The notes: generated by a model from the sequence alone, not told the origin. A DNA stretch of 64,000 nucleotides from Bacteroidaceae bacterium (GCA_017619585.1 JAFZSA010000018.1:1-64000), one strand, 5' to 3'. Shown: positions 15,125-23,555, counted from the first letter of the stretch. Numbers and translations are program-made.

Positions 15125-15155
15125 AACAGCTGCGTCCGAGGAGGGCGTGGCTGTT
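15125..15155. repeat. AACAGC/GCTGTT hairpin repeat, copy 2
   Basis: This partner of the element at 12127-12156 shares AAGGATAACAGCTGCG and the closing TGGCTGTT, with a different loop. Confidence 0.7.
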
Positions 15156-15168
15156 TTGCGCATTAAAA

Positions 15169-15413
15169 ATGATGGATAAGAAAGTAAGCATAGAACTAGA
15201 ACTGGAGGATAGGATAGGGGTGACAAGGGACAGGTACCGCTGTCACCCGAGGCGCGGATGGTTATTCCCAGGGTGAATTACTTGAGGCATCCTTATGAGT
15301 TTCCGGACAAGTGGGAGGATCATGAGATGAATGTGCCTGTGCCGGGGCTGAAGGCGTATGCGGGGGTTATTCCTGCGGGGAAGTGCGAGAGGTATAGGTA
15401 TGTGTTTCCGTGA
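15169..15413 (+). pseudogene. small ORF split by a REP element
   Basis: ATG 15169 opens MMDKKVSIELELEDRIG, then the frame enters the REP at 15219-15247 and closes soon after. Beyond the REP, another frame from ATG 15258 encodes 51 residues (MVIPRVNYLRHPYEF... CERYRYVFP). The two halves look like parts of one former small gene or two neighbours joined by the element. No family is recognised. Confidence 0.4.
15219..15247 (+). repeat. REP palindrome, copy 3 (two extra bases)
   Basis: This has the same arms GGTGACA/TGTCACC as the other copies, with GC inserted after GGTACC, so the inner palindrome is imperfect. It lies on the promoter side of the RAYT gene. Confidence 0.85.
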
Positions 15414-15689
15414 ATATTGAAACTCTTGGGAATTTCTAGTTGAAAATCTTGGGAATTTTGATAATATCACTAAGGCAATTTGAGAATTTTGCGAAGAGCT
15501 TTTGAGAATTTTGTTCTGACAAAAACGAGATAAATTGTTTCTTCGAGATGATAAATTCGGGTCATTTTCCCATGTTTGGGAGGGTGGCCCGAAATTTTTT
15601 AGTTAAAAATGCTGCTATATGAAATTAAAGTTGTATTTTGCACCGAAATTTAACGGCTGTAAAATTTACGAACATAAAAGAACAGGGGT

Positions 15690-15839
15690 ATGAAAAAGTT
15701 CTATGGCAGGGAACGCGAAATGGCACAGCTGCGCGACATACAGCAGCAGGCATATGATGACTACAGCAGATTTGTAGTGCTGACCGGCAGAAGGCGCGTG
15801 GGCAAGACTAGTCTGGTGTACCGGCTGATGGAGGATTAA
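15690..15839 (+). pseudogene. N-terminal fragment of an AAA/DUF234-type ATPase
   Basis: The 49-residue ORF begins MKKFYGREREMAQLRDIQQQ and contains the P-loop GRRRVGKTSL, the standard opening of the archaeal-type ATPases often found in Bacteroidetes as fused ATPase-DUF234 proteins of 350-500 residues. The frame stops at TAA right after LVYRLMED and nothing of the rest follows. A strong terminator comes next, so this is a remnant that may still be transcribed. Confidence 0.75.
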
Positions 15840-15870
15840 TCGCAACGTTAAAATGTTAAATGTTAAAAGA

Positions 15871-15899
15871 GGGCTGGTGCTTAGGCATCGGCCCTTTTT
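15871..15899 (+). terminator. Rho-independent terminator
   Basis: A 10-bp stem GGGCTGGTGC/GCATCGGCCC with loop TTAG is followed by TTTTT. It lies downstream of the ATPase fragment and upstream of the Fic promoter. Confidence 0.8.
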
Positions 15900-15930
15900 G
15901 GTGTAAAAAATTATAAAAAGTTTAGAAAAA

Positions 15931-15948
15931 GGTTGTAAGATTACAACC
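15931..15948. promoter_or_regulatory. perfect palindrome over the Fic promoter (operator candidate)
   Basis: GGTTGTAA and TTACAACC form 8-bp arms around GA. The palindrome lies 18-35 nt upstream of the -7 box at 15966, so it covers the -33 region. A repressor bound here would block transcription of the Fic gene. Confidence 0.55.
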
Positions 15949-15965
15949 ATTTCGAAAAGATTTTG

Positions 15966-15973
15966 TATCTTTG
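15966..15973 (+). promoter_or_regulatory. -7 element TATCTTTG for the Fic gene
   Basis: A consensus TAnnTTTG box 27 nt before ATG 16000, just downstream of the palindromic operator candidate. Confidence 0.65.
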
Positions 15974-15999
15974 CCAAAAATTTGGCGAAATAATAATAC

Positions 16000-17076
16000 A
16001 TGGATAGTATGAAGTATCTGAATATCAAGAAGGCATTGGAGGCATGGAGGGCTTTGCAACCGCTGAGGGAGAAGGATCGCGACAGGCTGAGCCGTAGGTT
16101 TACCGTGGACTTTAACTACAACAGCAACCATATTGAGGGCAATACGTTGACGTATGGCCAGACGGAGATCTTGCTGCTGTTTGGCAAGGTAATCGGTGAG
16201 GCTGACGTGAAGGACGTGCAGGAGATGACAGCCAGTAACGTAGGTCTCAAGATGATGATCCAGGAGGCCAGGATAAAAGAGATGCCGCTGACACAGAACT
16301 TTATCCGCACGCTTCACAAGACTCTGCTTAGGGAGGACTACACGGTGTATCGCGAGCTGCCCGGTGGCGTGCAGACCAACTATATAGTACATGCGGGAAC
16401 CTATAAGACAAGGCCTAACAGCGTGATTACGCGTTATGGCGACCGATTTGATTATGCGTCACCTGAGGAGACGGCCAGTCTGATGACCGACCTGGTGGAC
16501 TGGTATAATGCCGCAGAAAAGGAGGGCAAGTTGTCGCCCGTGGAACTGGCAGCCCTGTTCCACTACCGCTATATCCGCATCCACCCGTTTGAGGACGGCA
16601 ATGGGCGCATTGCCCGCCTCATGGTGAACTTCATACTCTGCCGGCATGACCACCCGATGATTGTGGTTCGCAGCCGCAAGAAGAGCGAATACCTGGAGGC
16701 ACTGCATCAGGCTGACCTGGCCGTTGGTCCAGTACCCGCAGATGGCGCTCATGCAGAACTGAGCGATATCAAGCCGTTCATGAAGTATTTCAACGAGCTG
16801 GTGGCAACGGAAGTATATAATGATGTGCTGTTTGTGAGCGAAAGGGACGAGAACGTGTGGTGGTACGATGGCGAGCGCATACAGTTCCGTACCCCCAATT
16901 ACGCGAAGATTCTAAACGCGATGCAGTCTCAGCCCGTGCTTACGCTGGCAGACATGCGTGAGGTGACGGGCATCAGCATTGCAGCTATCCAGAAGCTGCT
17001 GGATCAGCTGCTGGAGAAGAAATACGTGGAGCGAGGCGAGAAGGACGGCAGCTGGCGGGTGTATGTGACGCAGTGA
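16000..17076 (+). CDS. Fic family protein (class II) with C-terminal winged helix
   Basis: This 358-residue Fic protein has the full catalytic loop HPFEDGNGRIAR (from residue 195), which transfers AMP or another nucleotide moiety to target proteins. An N-terminal inhibitory motif SNHIEGN (42-48) precedes the Fic core, placing it among self-inhibited class II proteins, in which the Glu blocks ATP until relieved. The last 80 residues look like a winged helix (LTLADMREVTGISIAAIQKLLDQL). Such a domain could bind DNA, and the palindrome over its own promoter is an obvious candidate target. A second ATG lies at 16009. The gene ends just before a terminator hairpin. Confidence 0.88.
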   Translation: MDSMKYLNIKKALEAWRALQPLREKDRDRLSRRFTVDFNYNSNHIEGNTLTYGQTEILLLFGKVIGEADVKDVQEMTASNVGLKMMIQEARIKEMPLTQNFIRTLHKTLLREDYTVYRELPGGVQTNYIVHAGTYKTRPNSVITRYGDRFDYASPEETASLMTDLVDWYNAAEKEGKLSPVELAALFHYRYIRIHPFEDGNGRIARLMVNFILCRHDHPMIVVRSRKKSEYLEALHQADLAVGPVPADGAHAELSDIKPFMKYFNELVATEVYNDVLFVSERDENVWWYDGERIQFRTPNYAKILNAMQSQPVLTLADMREVTGISIAAIQKLLDQLLEKKYVERGEKDGSWRVYVTQ

Positions 17077-17084
17077 GAAAAGGT

Positions 17085-17110
17085 CGGTGCTTTCGAGCAT
17101 CGGTTTTTTT
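17085..17110 (+). terminator. terminator of the Fic gene
   Basis: The hairpin CGGTGC/GCATCG with a 6-nt loop is followed by a run of eight T. Confidence 0.7.
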
Positions 17111-17222
17111 TGTTGGTGAGGGAATAAAAAAGATTGTTTGAGGGAATAAATGCTTCGCAGGTGAAGAATTAAGAGTGAAAAATATTTTTGCGTTTAGGAG
17201 GATTATTGTGCTCTTTTTTTGC

Positions 17223-17230
17223 TATTTTTG
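17223..17230 (+). promoter_or_regulatory. -7 element TATTTTTG for the AlkD-sigma fusion
   Basis: Consensus TAnnTTTG box, 19 nt upstream of ATG 17249. Confidence 0.6.
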
Positions 17231-17248
17231 TAATGAAATGCGGATAAA

Positions 17249-18919
17249 ATGACAGCACAGGAGATTATAGGATATATGGAGTCGCTGCGGAATGAGAAGC
17301 AACGGCAGATACTGATGAGGTTCTTTAAGACGGGACCGGGGGAGTATGGTGAGGGTGATGAGTTCCTGGGACTGAAGGTGCCGCAGACGCGGGAGGTGGT
17401 TAAGGCTGCGGGAGTGAATTTTCCATTGGAGGAGGTGCCTGAGCTGCTGATGAACCGTTGGCATGAGGTAAGGCTCTGTGGTTTCCTGATTCTTGTGGCG
17501 AAGTTCGAGAAGTTGGCGACGAAGCGGTTGGAGAATGATGCGGAGGCTATCAGGAAGCGCGATGAAATTGTTCAGATGTACTTGCAATATGCCGAGCAGG
17601 CGAATAATTGGGACCTGGTGGATCTGTCTGTGCATAAGATTCTGGGGCATTGGTTGCTGTTGCCCTCCAGTCTAGGAGACAAAGACTATAAGATTAAGCT
17701 GCTTGACGGTCTTGCTGCCAGCCCCTGCCTGTGGAAGCAGCGCATGAGTATTGTGTGTTCGTGGAAGACTTCGCAGATGGGTGACCCTACATGGTGTCTG
17801 CGCTATGCGGAGATACATCTGCATCATCCGCACGACCTGATGCACAAGGCGGTAGGCTGGATGCTAAGAGAGATGGGTAAGAGGTGCTCGATGGACCTAC
17901 TTCGCGATTTCCTTCGTCAACATGTCCATGAAATGCCACGCACCATGTTACGCTATGCTATTGAGAAGATGTCGGAAAGCGAGAGGAAGGAGTGGATGGC
18001 GGTTGATGGAAGAAGTAAGATGGAATATGGAAGATGTTCGAGGCCTAAGGTTAGTCCCTATGCTGGCATTCCCGTTCCCGACTTCGTGGACATCATTCTT
18101 CAGCAGGATGAGAGGAGTGATGAGGCGATGTATTATTTGCTGCATCAGCGACTCAACCATCTGTTGAGCGAGCGGTATGACGTTTATCAACATCAGCTCC
18201 TTGATACCTTTGAGGATATAGTGGAGGATTTTTTCCTTTATCTTCGAGAAAGCGGGCGTTATCCCTATCAGTCGTTACGTTGTATCAAGAATAAGGATGC
18301 ATTTGAGACTTGGCTGCTGAGCACTTTCCGTAATTACCTTAGCGGTCGTGCAAAGGCGGAAGATAAGATATATGCGACCACTTATTCAGACAATGTGGAT
18401 GGTAATTCGCAACAATCGTTGCTGACAGATGAACGGAAACTGGCTTTTGCATCTCAACTGATTGCCTATGCCCATCAGTCTTTCTATCCCCGAGGACGCT
18501 TCATTTTCCTCCGTTCACTGCTTACTATGCTTAATAAGCAGAAGGCGCTACCCAACGAAGAGATAGCCCAGGCACTTGGGATGACCGATATTGCTTATCG
18601 TGTAACTGTTCATCGCATGAAATGTAATCTTGCAAATTTCCGTACCCGTTTGATACATGGTGAACAATTGCGTCTCGACCCAGAACACCAGCAGATGGCT
18701 CAACGGCTCTACAATGACTTTACTCACCTCTATCCAATTCTTTTGACGTACTATAATCAAACCATAGACACCCTAAAATGTGCTAATGCCATCCGCCAAC
18801 TTCGTCATGAGTATTATGAGGCTACTGGCATGATGCTTCACGAGCCTGACATGGATTTCGCTGGCAGAATTACTGTCAATGCATTCTGGAATAAGTTGAA
18901 CCGTATGCTAATCTACTAA
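17249..18919 (+). CDS. DNA alkylation-repair (AlkD-like HEAT repeat) domain fused to a sigma-factor-like domain
   Basis: Residues 1-250 form an AlkD/AlkC-like HEAT-repeat glycosylase, recognisable by FLGLKVPQTREVVK, NNWDLVDLSVHKILG and MHKAVGWMLREMGKR. These enzymes remove N3- and N7-alkylated bases. After a short repeat-like linker (residues 252-265), residues 266-556 resemble an RNA polymerase sigma factor: an acidic region-2-like segment (EDIVEDFFLYLRESG) and a region-4-like helix-turn-helix (PNEEIAQALGMTDIAYRVTVHRM). The next gene, 3 nt away, is an MGMT-type alkyltransferase. An Ada-like damage-responsive regulator is a natural inference, but the linker DNA looks like inserted intergenic repeat, so the fusion could be accidental. 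Confidence 0.75.
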   Translation: MTAQEIIGYMESLRNEKQRQILMRFFKTGPGEYGEGDEFLGLKVPQTREVVKAAGVNFPLEEVPELLMNRWHEVRLCGFLILVAKFEKLATKRLENDAEAIRKRDEIVQMYLQYAEQANNWDLVDLSVHKILGHWLLLPSSLGDKDYKIKLLDGLAASPCLWKQRMSIVCSWKTSQMGDPTWCLRYAEIHLHHPHDLMHKAVGWMLREMGKRCSMDLLRDFLRQHVHEMPRTMLRYAIEKMSESERKEWMAVDGRSKMEYGRCSRPKVSPYAGIPVPDFVDIILQQDERSDEAMYYLLHQRLNHLLSERYDVYQHQLLDTFEDIVEDFFLYLRESGRYPYQSLRCIKNKDAFETWLLSTFRNYLSGRAKAEDKIYATTYSDNVDGNSQQSLLTDERKLAFASQLIAYAHQSFYPRGRFIFLRSLLTMLNKQKALPNEEIAQALGMTDIAYRVTVHRMKCNLANFRTRLIHGEQLRLDPEHQQMAQRLYNDFTHLYPILLTYYNQTIDTLKCANAIRQLRHEYYEATGMMLHEPDMDFAGRITVNAFWNKLNRMLIY

Positions 18920-18922
18920 GAG

Positions 18923-19255
18923 ATGAAAGACTATCCCGATAAAATGACGATAGAAGAGGCGAGGTCGTTTCAAGCTGAAGTGCTGAACATCGTGAGCCAG
19001 ATTCCGCGAGGAAAGGTAATGACCTATGGGTTGATTGCTACTTTAGCCGGTTGGCCAAGTCATGCACGGATGGTGGGGCGAACCCTGCGATATACCCCTG
19101 GTGCAGAGAAGTTGCCTTGTCATAGGGTGGTGAACATTGTAGGTCGTACTGCTCCGGGGTGGAGTCAGCATCGTTCACTGTTGGAGAAAGAAGGTGTCGT
19201 ATTCAAGCCCAACGGACATGTGGATATGGAGATGCATCTTTGGGTGCCGGTATAA
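18923..19255 (+). CDS. MGMT-type O6-alkylguanine alkyltransferase domain protein
   Basis: The 110-residue product consists of the methyltransferase C-terminal domain only, with the active-site motif PCHRV (Cys 66) and the helix-turn-helix segment VMTYGLIATLAG. The cysteine is present, so direct transfer of the alkyl group from O6-guanine is possible, unlike in ATL proteins where it is replaced. The start lies 3 nt after the stop of the AlkD-sigma fusion, so the pair forms an alkylation-repair operon. It lacks the N-terminal domain of Ogt, a common state in small Bacteroidetes homologues. Confidence 0.85.
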   Translation: MKDYPDKMTIEEARSFQAEVLNIVSQIPRGKVMTYGLIATLAGWPSHARMVGRTLRYTPGAEKLPCHRVVNIVGRTAPGWSQHRSLLEKEGVVFKPNGHVDMEMHLWVPV

Positions 19256-19291
19256 TTATTTGACCATGAATAACACGAATCTACACGGATA

Positions 19292-19468
19292 TTTAACAAA
19301 AACAGGGAAAACACTTGTCCGTGCGGCATGCTCTATGAGCATTGGTCTATAGGCGTTAGCCAAAGCCATGTTTAAACAAGCTCAACCATGTCTTTGACCA
19401 ACACCCATAGATAGCCTACGGCTTAGCAGCACAGCCAAGCAAAAACAACGCCCTTTGTGCTGAAAAAC
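19292..19468 (+). repeat. modular intergenic element A, copy 1
   Basis: This element opens TTTAACAAAAACAGGGAAAAC and closes CAAGCAAAAACAACGCCC. Its core is nearly identical to the copy at 20635-20815. The core's arms pair imperfectly (CTTGTCCGTGC with GCACAGCCAAG). No ORF is present. It sits between the MGMT gene and the WbuC gene, both of which end here. Confidence 0.75.
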
Positions 19469-19486
19469 AATTTTACGGTTTAATGT

Positions 19487-19876
19487 TCAATGAATAAGGA
19501 TGTCATCCTCTGATAGGGGGACGTAAGGACCATCTTTACATTCGAACAGGACGGTACCGCTTTGGAGGCACTTGAGGTTGTGCCACTGGCCGGCCTCTAT
19601 CTTCAGGACGGTGCCACCAGGGACCATGTCGACGGTCTCTATGAGGTTGCCATCCTGGTCATACAGGTACTCCTCGAAATGGCCACGGATGCAGATGTTG
19701 ATTTCTGAGGTTTTCTGATGCCTATGTATGGGTAGGATGGTGCCAGGCTCAAGGGCGTTGAGCATCCGTTGTGACTGGTCATCGGGCGAGTTCCTTAAGT
19801 CATAGTTCATTCGCAAACGAGGAGAGGCTTTTGCCTGTTCTGTCAGCTCGTCTAGTAACTCTTCTGTTATTTTCAT
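19487..19876 (-). CDS. WbuC-type cupin-fold protein (complete)
   Basis: From the ATG at 19876 the product is 129 residues (MKITEELLDELTEQAKASPRLRMN...), with cupin motifs PIHRHQKTSE and GTVLKIEAGQWHNL. WbuC-like cupins accompany O-antigen and capsule genes; their substrate is not known for certain. It is the intact relative of the truncated chimera at 4507-5202 and defines where that copy breaks off. A longer reading from 19921 passes through the -7 box at 19899-19906, so the inner Met is chosen. It is a single gene converging on the MGMT operon across a modular repeat element. Confidence 0.8.
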   Translation of the reverse strand: MKITEELLDELTEQAKASPRLRMNYDLRNSPDDQSQRMLNALEPGTILPIHRHQKTSEINICIRGHFEEYLYDQDGNLIETVDMVPGGTVLKIEAGQWHNLKCLQSGTVLFECKDGPYVPLSEDDILIH

Positions 19877-19898
19877 CTTATTCTCTGTTTTTTGAATG

Positions 19899-19906
19899 CA
19901 AATATA
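19899..19906 (-). promoter_or_regulatory. -7 element TATATTTG for the WbuC gene
   Basis: The minus strand reads TATATTTG 22 nt upstream of the chosen start at 19876. Confidence 0.6.
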
Positions 19907-20030
19907 GCGAAAAAACTGCAATAAGGTGAAAGTAATCCATAAAATACCATAAATTTTCAGTCAATAATTTGGGGGCGATGGATTAATGCCTATCTTTACT
20001 GCGGAATAAATATAAAACCATGAAAGGAGT

Positions 20031-20570
20031 ATGAAAAAGATTCTTTTTATTATCGGTTCGTTGAGGGCGAAGTCCTTTAACCGACAGGTGGCTAATGTGG
20101 CCAAGGAAATCATCGGCAATCGTGCTGAGGTGCAGGAACTGGATTACAGCGACCTGCCGTTGCTGAATCAGGATATTGAGCAGCCGGAGCCTGAGGTTGT
20201 TGCTCGCGTCAGAAAGCAAATTGCTGAGGCTGATGGGCTCTGGATCTTCACGCCAGAGTATAATATGAGCTATCCGGGACATCTGAAGAATCTGTTGGAT
20301 TGGATGTCTAGACCGGTGAAGTTTATGGATTACGGAACACCTACCTGTATCAATGGCAAGCGGGTGGCTATCAGTGGGGCAGGTGGTAAGGCTGCGACGG
20401 CAAATTGTCGTGCGAAACTTACGGAATTGCTTTCGTTTATGAAGGCTGACGTCCTAACTGAACAAGTGGGCATTGCTGTGCCTGCTGACGCTTGGGGCAC
20501 GGATGTTCTCGTGCTTACTGATGAGCAGAAAGCAGAGTTGAAAGCATTGGCGGACGGGTTGGTTCATTGA
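20031..20570 (+). CDS. NAD(P)H-dependent FMN reductase family flavoprotein
   Basis: This 179-residue flavodoxin-fold protein starts MKKILFIIGSLRAKSFNRQ, the phosphate-binding loop of the NADPH-dependent FMN reductase (ChrR/YieF/SsuE) family, and has the FTPEYNMSYPGHLKNLLDW motif that contacts FMN. Members reduce FMN, quinones, chromate or azo dyes in the cytoplasm. The physiological substrate cannot be read from sequence. A near-consensus -7 box (TATCTTTA at 19991-19998) lies 32 nt upstream. It stands alone, followed by a 563-nt spacer of repeats. Confidence 0.85.
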   Translation: MKKILFIIGSLRAKSFNRQVANVAKEIIGNRAEVQELDYSDLPLLNQDIEQPEPEVVARVRKQIAEADGLWIFTPEYNMSYPGHLKNLLDWMSRPVKFMDYGTPTCINGKRVAISGAGGKAATANCRAKLTELLSFMKADVLTEQVGIAVPADAWGTDVLVLTDEQKAELKALADGLVH

Positions 20571-20599
20571 ACATTGAAACAACGTAAACGTAAACGATA

Positions 20600-20815
20600 A
20601 CTATTTATTCTCACGCAGAAGGCGCAGAAATGTTTTTAACAAAAACAGAGAAAACACTTGTCCGTGCAGCATGCTCTATGAGCATTGGTCTATAGGTTTT
20701 AGCCAAAGCCCTGGTTAAACAAGCTTAAACATTTCTTTACCTAACACCCACAGACAGCCTACGGCTTAGCAGCACAGCCAAGCAAAAACACCGCCCTTCG
20801 GGCTAAAAAACCGTT
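20600..20815 (+). repeat. modular intergenic element A, copy 2
   Basis: A flank with CACGCAGAAGGCGCAGAAA and TTTTTAACAAAAAC leads into a core almost identical to 19308-19440 and ends GCAAAAACACCGCCCTTCGG. The end holds a GCCC-TTCG-GGC hairpin with a UUCG-type loop. The spacer up to 21133 also has GACTTTAG and TTCAAAA words but no ORF. Confidence 0.75.
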
Positions 20816-21055
20816 TAATAGCTTTTGTCTTATGAAGCATCTCAAAAAGAAAAACATGGAAAACAGTCTTTAGAGACTTTAGACTTTAGTTAAAACCATG
20901 AATAGGAAAATTTGTTTAATTCAAAATTCAAAATTATAATAAGCTACTAAGCTGATAATCCAACAAACCAATAAACTCATTCGCTAACCGCTAACCATCC
21001 TTCTATGGCAGAAGAAAATAATTGCTAAATGTTTGGTCATCTGCTCAGTTATCTG

Positions 21056-21063
21056 TACCTTTG
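21056..21063 (+). promoter_or_regulatory. -7 element TACCTTTG for the CapD/FlaA1-type gene
   Basis: Consensus TAnnTTTG, 71 nt upstream of ATG 21134. An AT-rich leader of about 60 nt would follow. Confidence 0.55.
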
Positions 21064-21133
21064 CACTCAGAATGAGTGAAAACTTGCAGATAGATTAGTA
21101 TTAGAATCGCAAACATAACTTAAAATAAGTGCG

Positions 21134-23092
21134 ATGATTCATAAAATAAAACTTGTCAGGAAACTGACAAACTGGTTCTTCAATAAAAGGGTGCTGCCCT
21201 ATTGGGCGGTTCTGCTGACAGATACCTTTATTGTTTTCTTTGCTTCAGTATTTACCTATTGGATTATCCATCGTTCCTTTGTAACATACGAACACAGGTG
21301 CCTTGTCTTCTACAACTCCCTGCTGTTTGCCTTGCTGAGCTGGATAGGCGCCCGTAAGTTCAAGACTTATTCAGGTGTGTTGCGCTATTCCAGTTCCTAT
21401 GACTTGCTGAGGATGGCTCATGCCAACCTGGTTACATTCTGCCTGGCACTGCTCTGTACCTGGATCTGCAGGTTGTGCAACATTACCATATTTACGGCTT
21501 TCACTTTCACGGGGATATTCTCTATATTCCTGATAGCCACCATGCTGATGTGGGCTCTGCGCATCATGGCGAAGATGATGTTCGAGCTTGCCTACGAACG
21601 TGAACCTGCCACACGTGTGCTGATATTCGGTGCCCTGAAAGGCGGCATAATCCTGGCCAAATATGTCCGTTCCATGCGACCGGCGAAATATGAACTTAAG
21701 GGCTTTATATCACACGCCTCATACGTTAAGGACAGGTATGTGCTGGGTGTACCGGTATATTCTATTGAAGACGATTTGGTATCTATCATCCAGAAAAGAA
21801 AGATACAAGCCGTTCTGGTGAGTCCGCTCCGTGTAAAGGAGTTCCAGAATAATCAGGCACTGCAGGACTTGTTCATTGGAGCAGGCTGTAAGATATTCAT
21901 GGTGCAGCCAGCCAAGGAGTCGAGCATTGAGAGCGGTGAGCTCAGTCAGGAGGAACTGGAGGGTATGCAGCTGCACGAGGTGAGTGTGGAGGAACTGCTA
22001 CCCCGTGAGGAGATAAAGATCGACTTGAAGGCTGTGGAAAAGCAGTTGAAAGGTCAGCGGGTACTGATAACGGGTGCCGCGGGCTCCATCGGTGCCGAGA
22101 TAGTACGACAGGTGGCTCAGTTCGGGCCAGCCTCGATGATGCTGATAGATCAGGCAGAGACGCCCCAGCATGATATCACGCTGATGATGTCTAAGGACTA
22201 TCCCAATGTACCTTGCGAGGTAGTGGTGACAAGTATCTGCCATAAGCATAGGATGGAGAATGTGTTTGACAGGTTCCGTCCCGACTATGTGTTCCATGCT
22301 GCAGCATACAAGCATGTTCCTATGATGGAGGATAACCCCAGCGAGGCTGTGCTGAACAATGTCTATGGTACGAAGATTGTTGCCGACCTGAGCGTGAAAT
22401 ATGGGGTGAAGAAGTTTGTGATGATCTCCACCGACAAGGCTGTGAACCCCACCAATGTGATGGGCTGCAGCAAGCGTATCTGCGAGATATACTGCCAGAG
22501 TCTGAACAAGTTCCTTGACGATAACACTAACGGAAACGGAGAGCGTTGCCACTTTGTGACGACCCGCTTCGGCAATGTGCTGGGCAGCAACGGCTCGGTA
22601 ATCCCTATCTTCAGGGAGCAGATCAAGAACGGTGGACCCGTAACGGTTACTGACGAGCGGATTGTGCGCTTCTTTATGCTGATACCAGAGGCCTGCAAAC
22701 TGGTTTTGGAGGCTGGTACCATGGGACATGGAGGTGAGATATTCGTCTTTGACATGGGTAAGCCCGTCCGCATAGTGGATCTGGCAAAGAGGATGATATC
22801 ACTCTCGGGTGCCAAGAATATCAAGATTGAATTTACAGGCCTGCGTGAGGGAGAGAAACTGTACGAGGAAGTACTGAACGAGATGGAAGGCACTATGCCT
22901 ACCTTCCATGACAAGATACGCATTGCCTCTGTTCGCGAATACGACTACGAGGCGGTGAACAGGGATATTGAGGACTTGCTGGAGATCTCCAGGCGATACG
23001 ATAACATGGATATTGTCAGGAAGATGAAGGAGATGGTACCGGAATACAAGAGCAACAACTCAGTGTATTCTGTGCTGGACGAGGTCCATTGA
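21134..23092 (+). CDS. membrane-bound nucleotide-sugar 4,6-dehydratase (CapD/FlaA1/PglF/WbpM family)
   Basis: The 652-residue protein has four N-terminal membrane segments (about residues 20-140), a CoA-binding-like Rossmann segment (VLIFGALKGG) and a C-terminal short-chain dehydrogenase domain with GAAGSIGAEIVRQ and the catalytic stretch MISTDKAVNPTNVMGCSKR, in which Lys and Met replace the usual YxxxK as in this family. These enzymes convert UDP-GlcNAc to a 4-keto-6-deoxy sugar for capsule, O-antigen or protein glycans. It stands alone here with its own promoter. The WecA-like transferase is 17 kb away. Confidence 0.9.
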   Translation: MIHKIKLVRKLTNWFFNKRVLPYWAVLLTDTFIVFFASVFTYWIIHRSFVTYEHRCLVFYNSLLFALLSWIGARKFKTYSGVLRYSSSYDLLRMAHANLVTFCLALLCTWICRLCNITIFTAFTFTGIFSIFLIATMLMWALRIMAKMMFELAYEREPATRVLIFGALKGGIILAKYVRSMRPAKYELKGFISHASYVKDRYVLGVPVYSIEDDLVSIIQKRKIQAVLVSPLRVKEFQNNQALQDLFIGAGCKIFMVQPAKESSIESGELSQEELEGMQLHEVSVEELLPREEIKIDLKAVEKQLKGQRVLITGAAGSIGAEIVRQVAQFGPASMMLIDQAETPQHDITLMMSKDYPNVPCEVVVTSICHKHRMENVFDRFRPDYVFHAAAYKHVPMMEDNPSEAVLNNVYGTKIVADLSVKYGVKKFVMISTDKAVNPTNVMGCSKRICEIYCQSLNKFLDDNTNGNGERCHFVTTRFGNVLGSNGSVIPIFREQIKNGGPVTVTDERIVRFFMLIPEACKLVLEAGTMGHGGEIFVFDMGKPVRIVDLAKRMISLSGAKNIKIEFTGLREGEKLYEEVLNEMEGTMPTFHDKIRIASVREYDYEAVNRDIEDLLEISRRYDNMDIVRKMKEMVPEYKSNNSVYSVLDEVH

Positions 23093-23104
23093 ACATTATT
23101 TTTA

Positions 23105-23410
23105 TATCTCACGCAGAAATCGCAGAAATTCGCAGATTTATTTGAACAAAAACCAGAAATGCCCTTTTGCTCTGTTTGAGGTTGCACCTCTGATGTTGTA
23201 TCTGTGTTCTTTTACTTGTAAGCAAGCTTTCAGATAAAAGCTCACAGAAACACCATCAATCTCTATGAGATTTCAACCAGACCAAAAGAAAAACCCCGCT
23301 TCGCTCGAAAACTATCTTTAGTGGCATTAGGCTTTAGTACTTAGACTTTACCATAACATGTCTTCGATATCAAAGCTCTCAAAAAGAAAAACCCCGCTTC
23401 GCTAGAAAAC
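23105..23410 (+). repeat. modular intergenic element B plus a partial copy
   Basis: CGCAGAAATTCGCAGA and TTTGAACAAAAAC form the 5' flank. The core arms CTTTTGCTCTGTTTGA (23164-23179) and TCAACCAGACCAAAAG (23273-23288) can pair with three mismatches, and GAAAAACCCCGCTTCGCT closes it. A partial second copy at 23350-23410 repeats CTTCGATATCAAAGCTCTC, also found at 39654-39673. No ORF occupies the 463-nt gap. Confidence 0.7.
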
Positions 23411-23555
23411 TGTGTTTGCTGTTATAACTTTTGGGATAGAAAACCGGCTTTTTGAGGGGGCAGTATACCAATTATTAGTTGGTGGGTTGTGTTAACTGTG
23501 GTTTATAAAAACTGCTGATTTCTGTAAACTAGACTTTATAAAAGATGTTACATAT

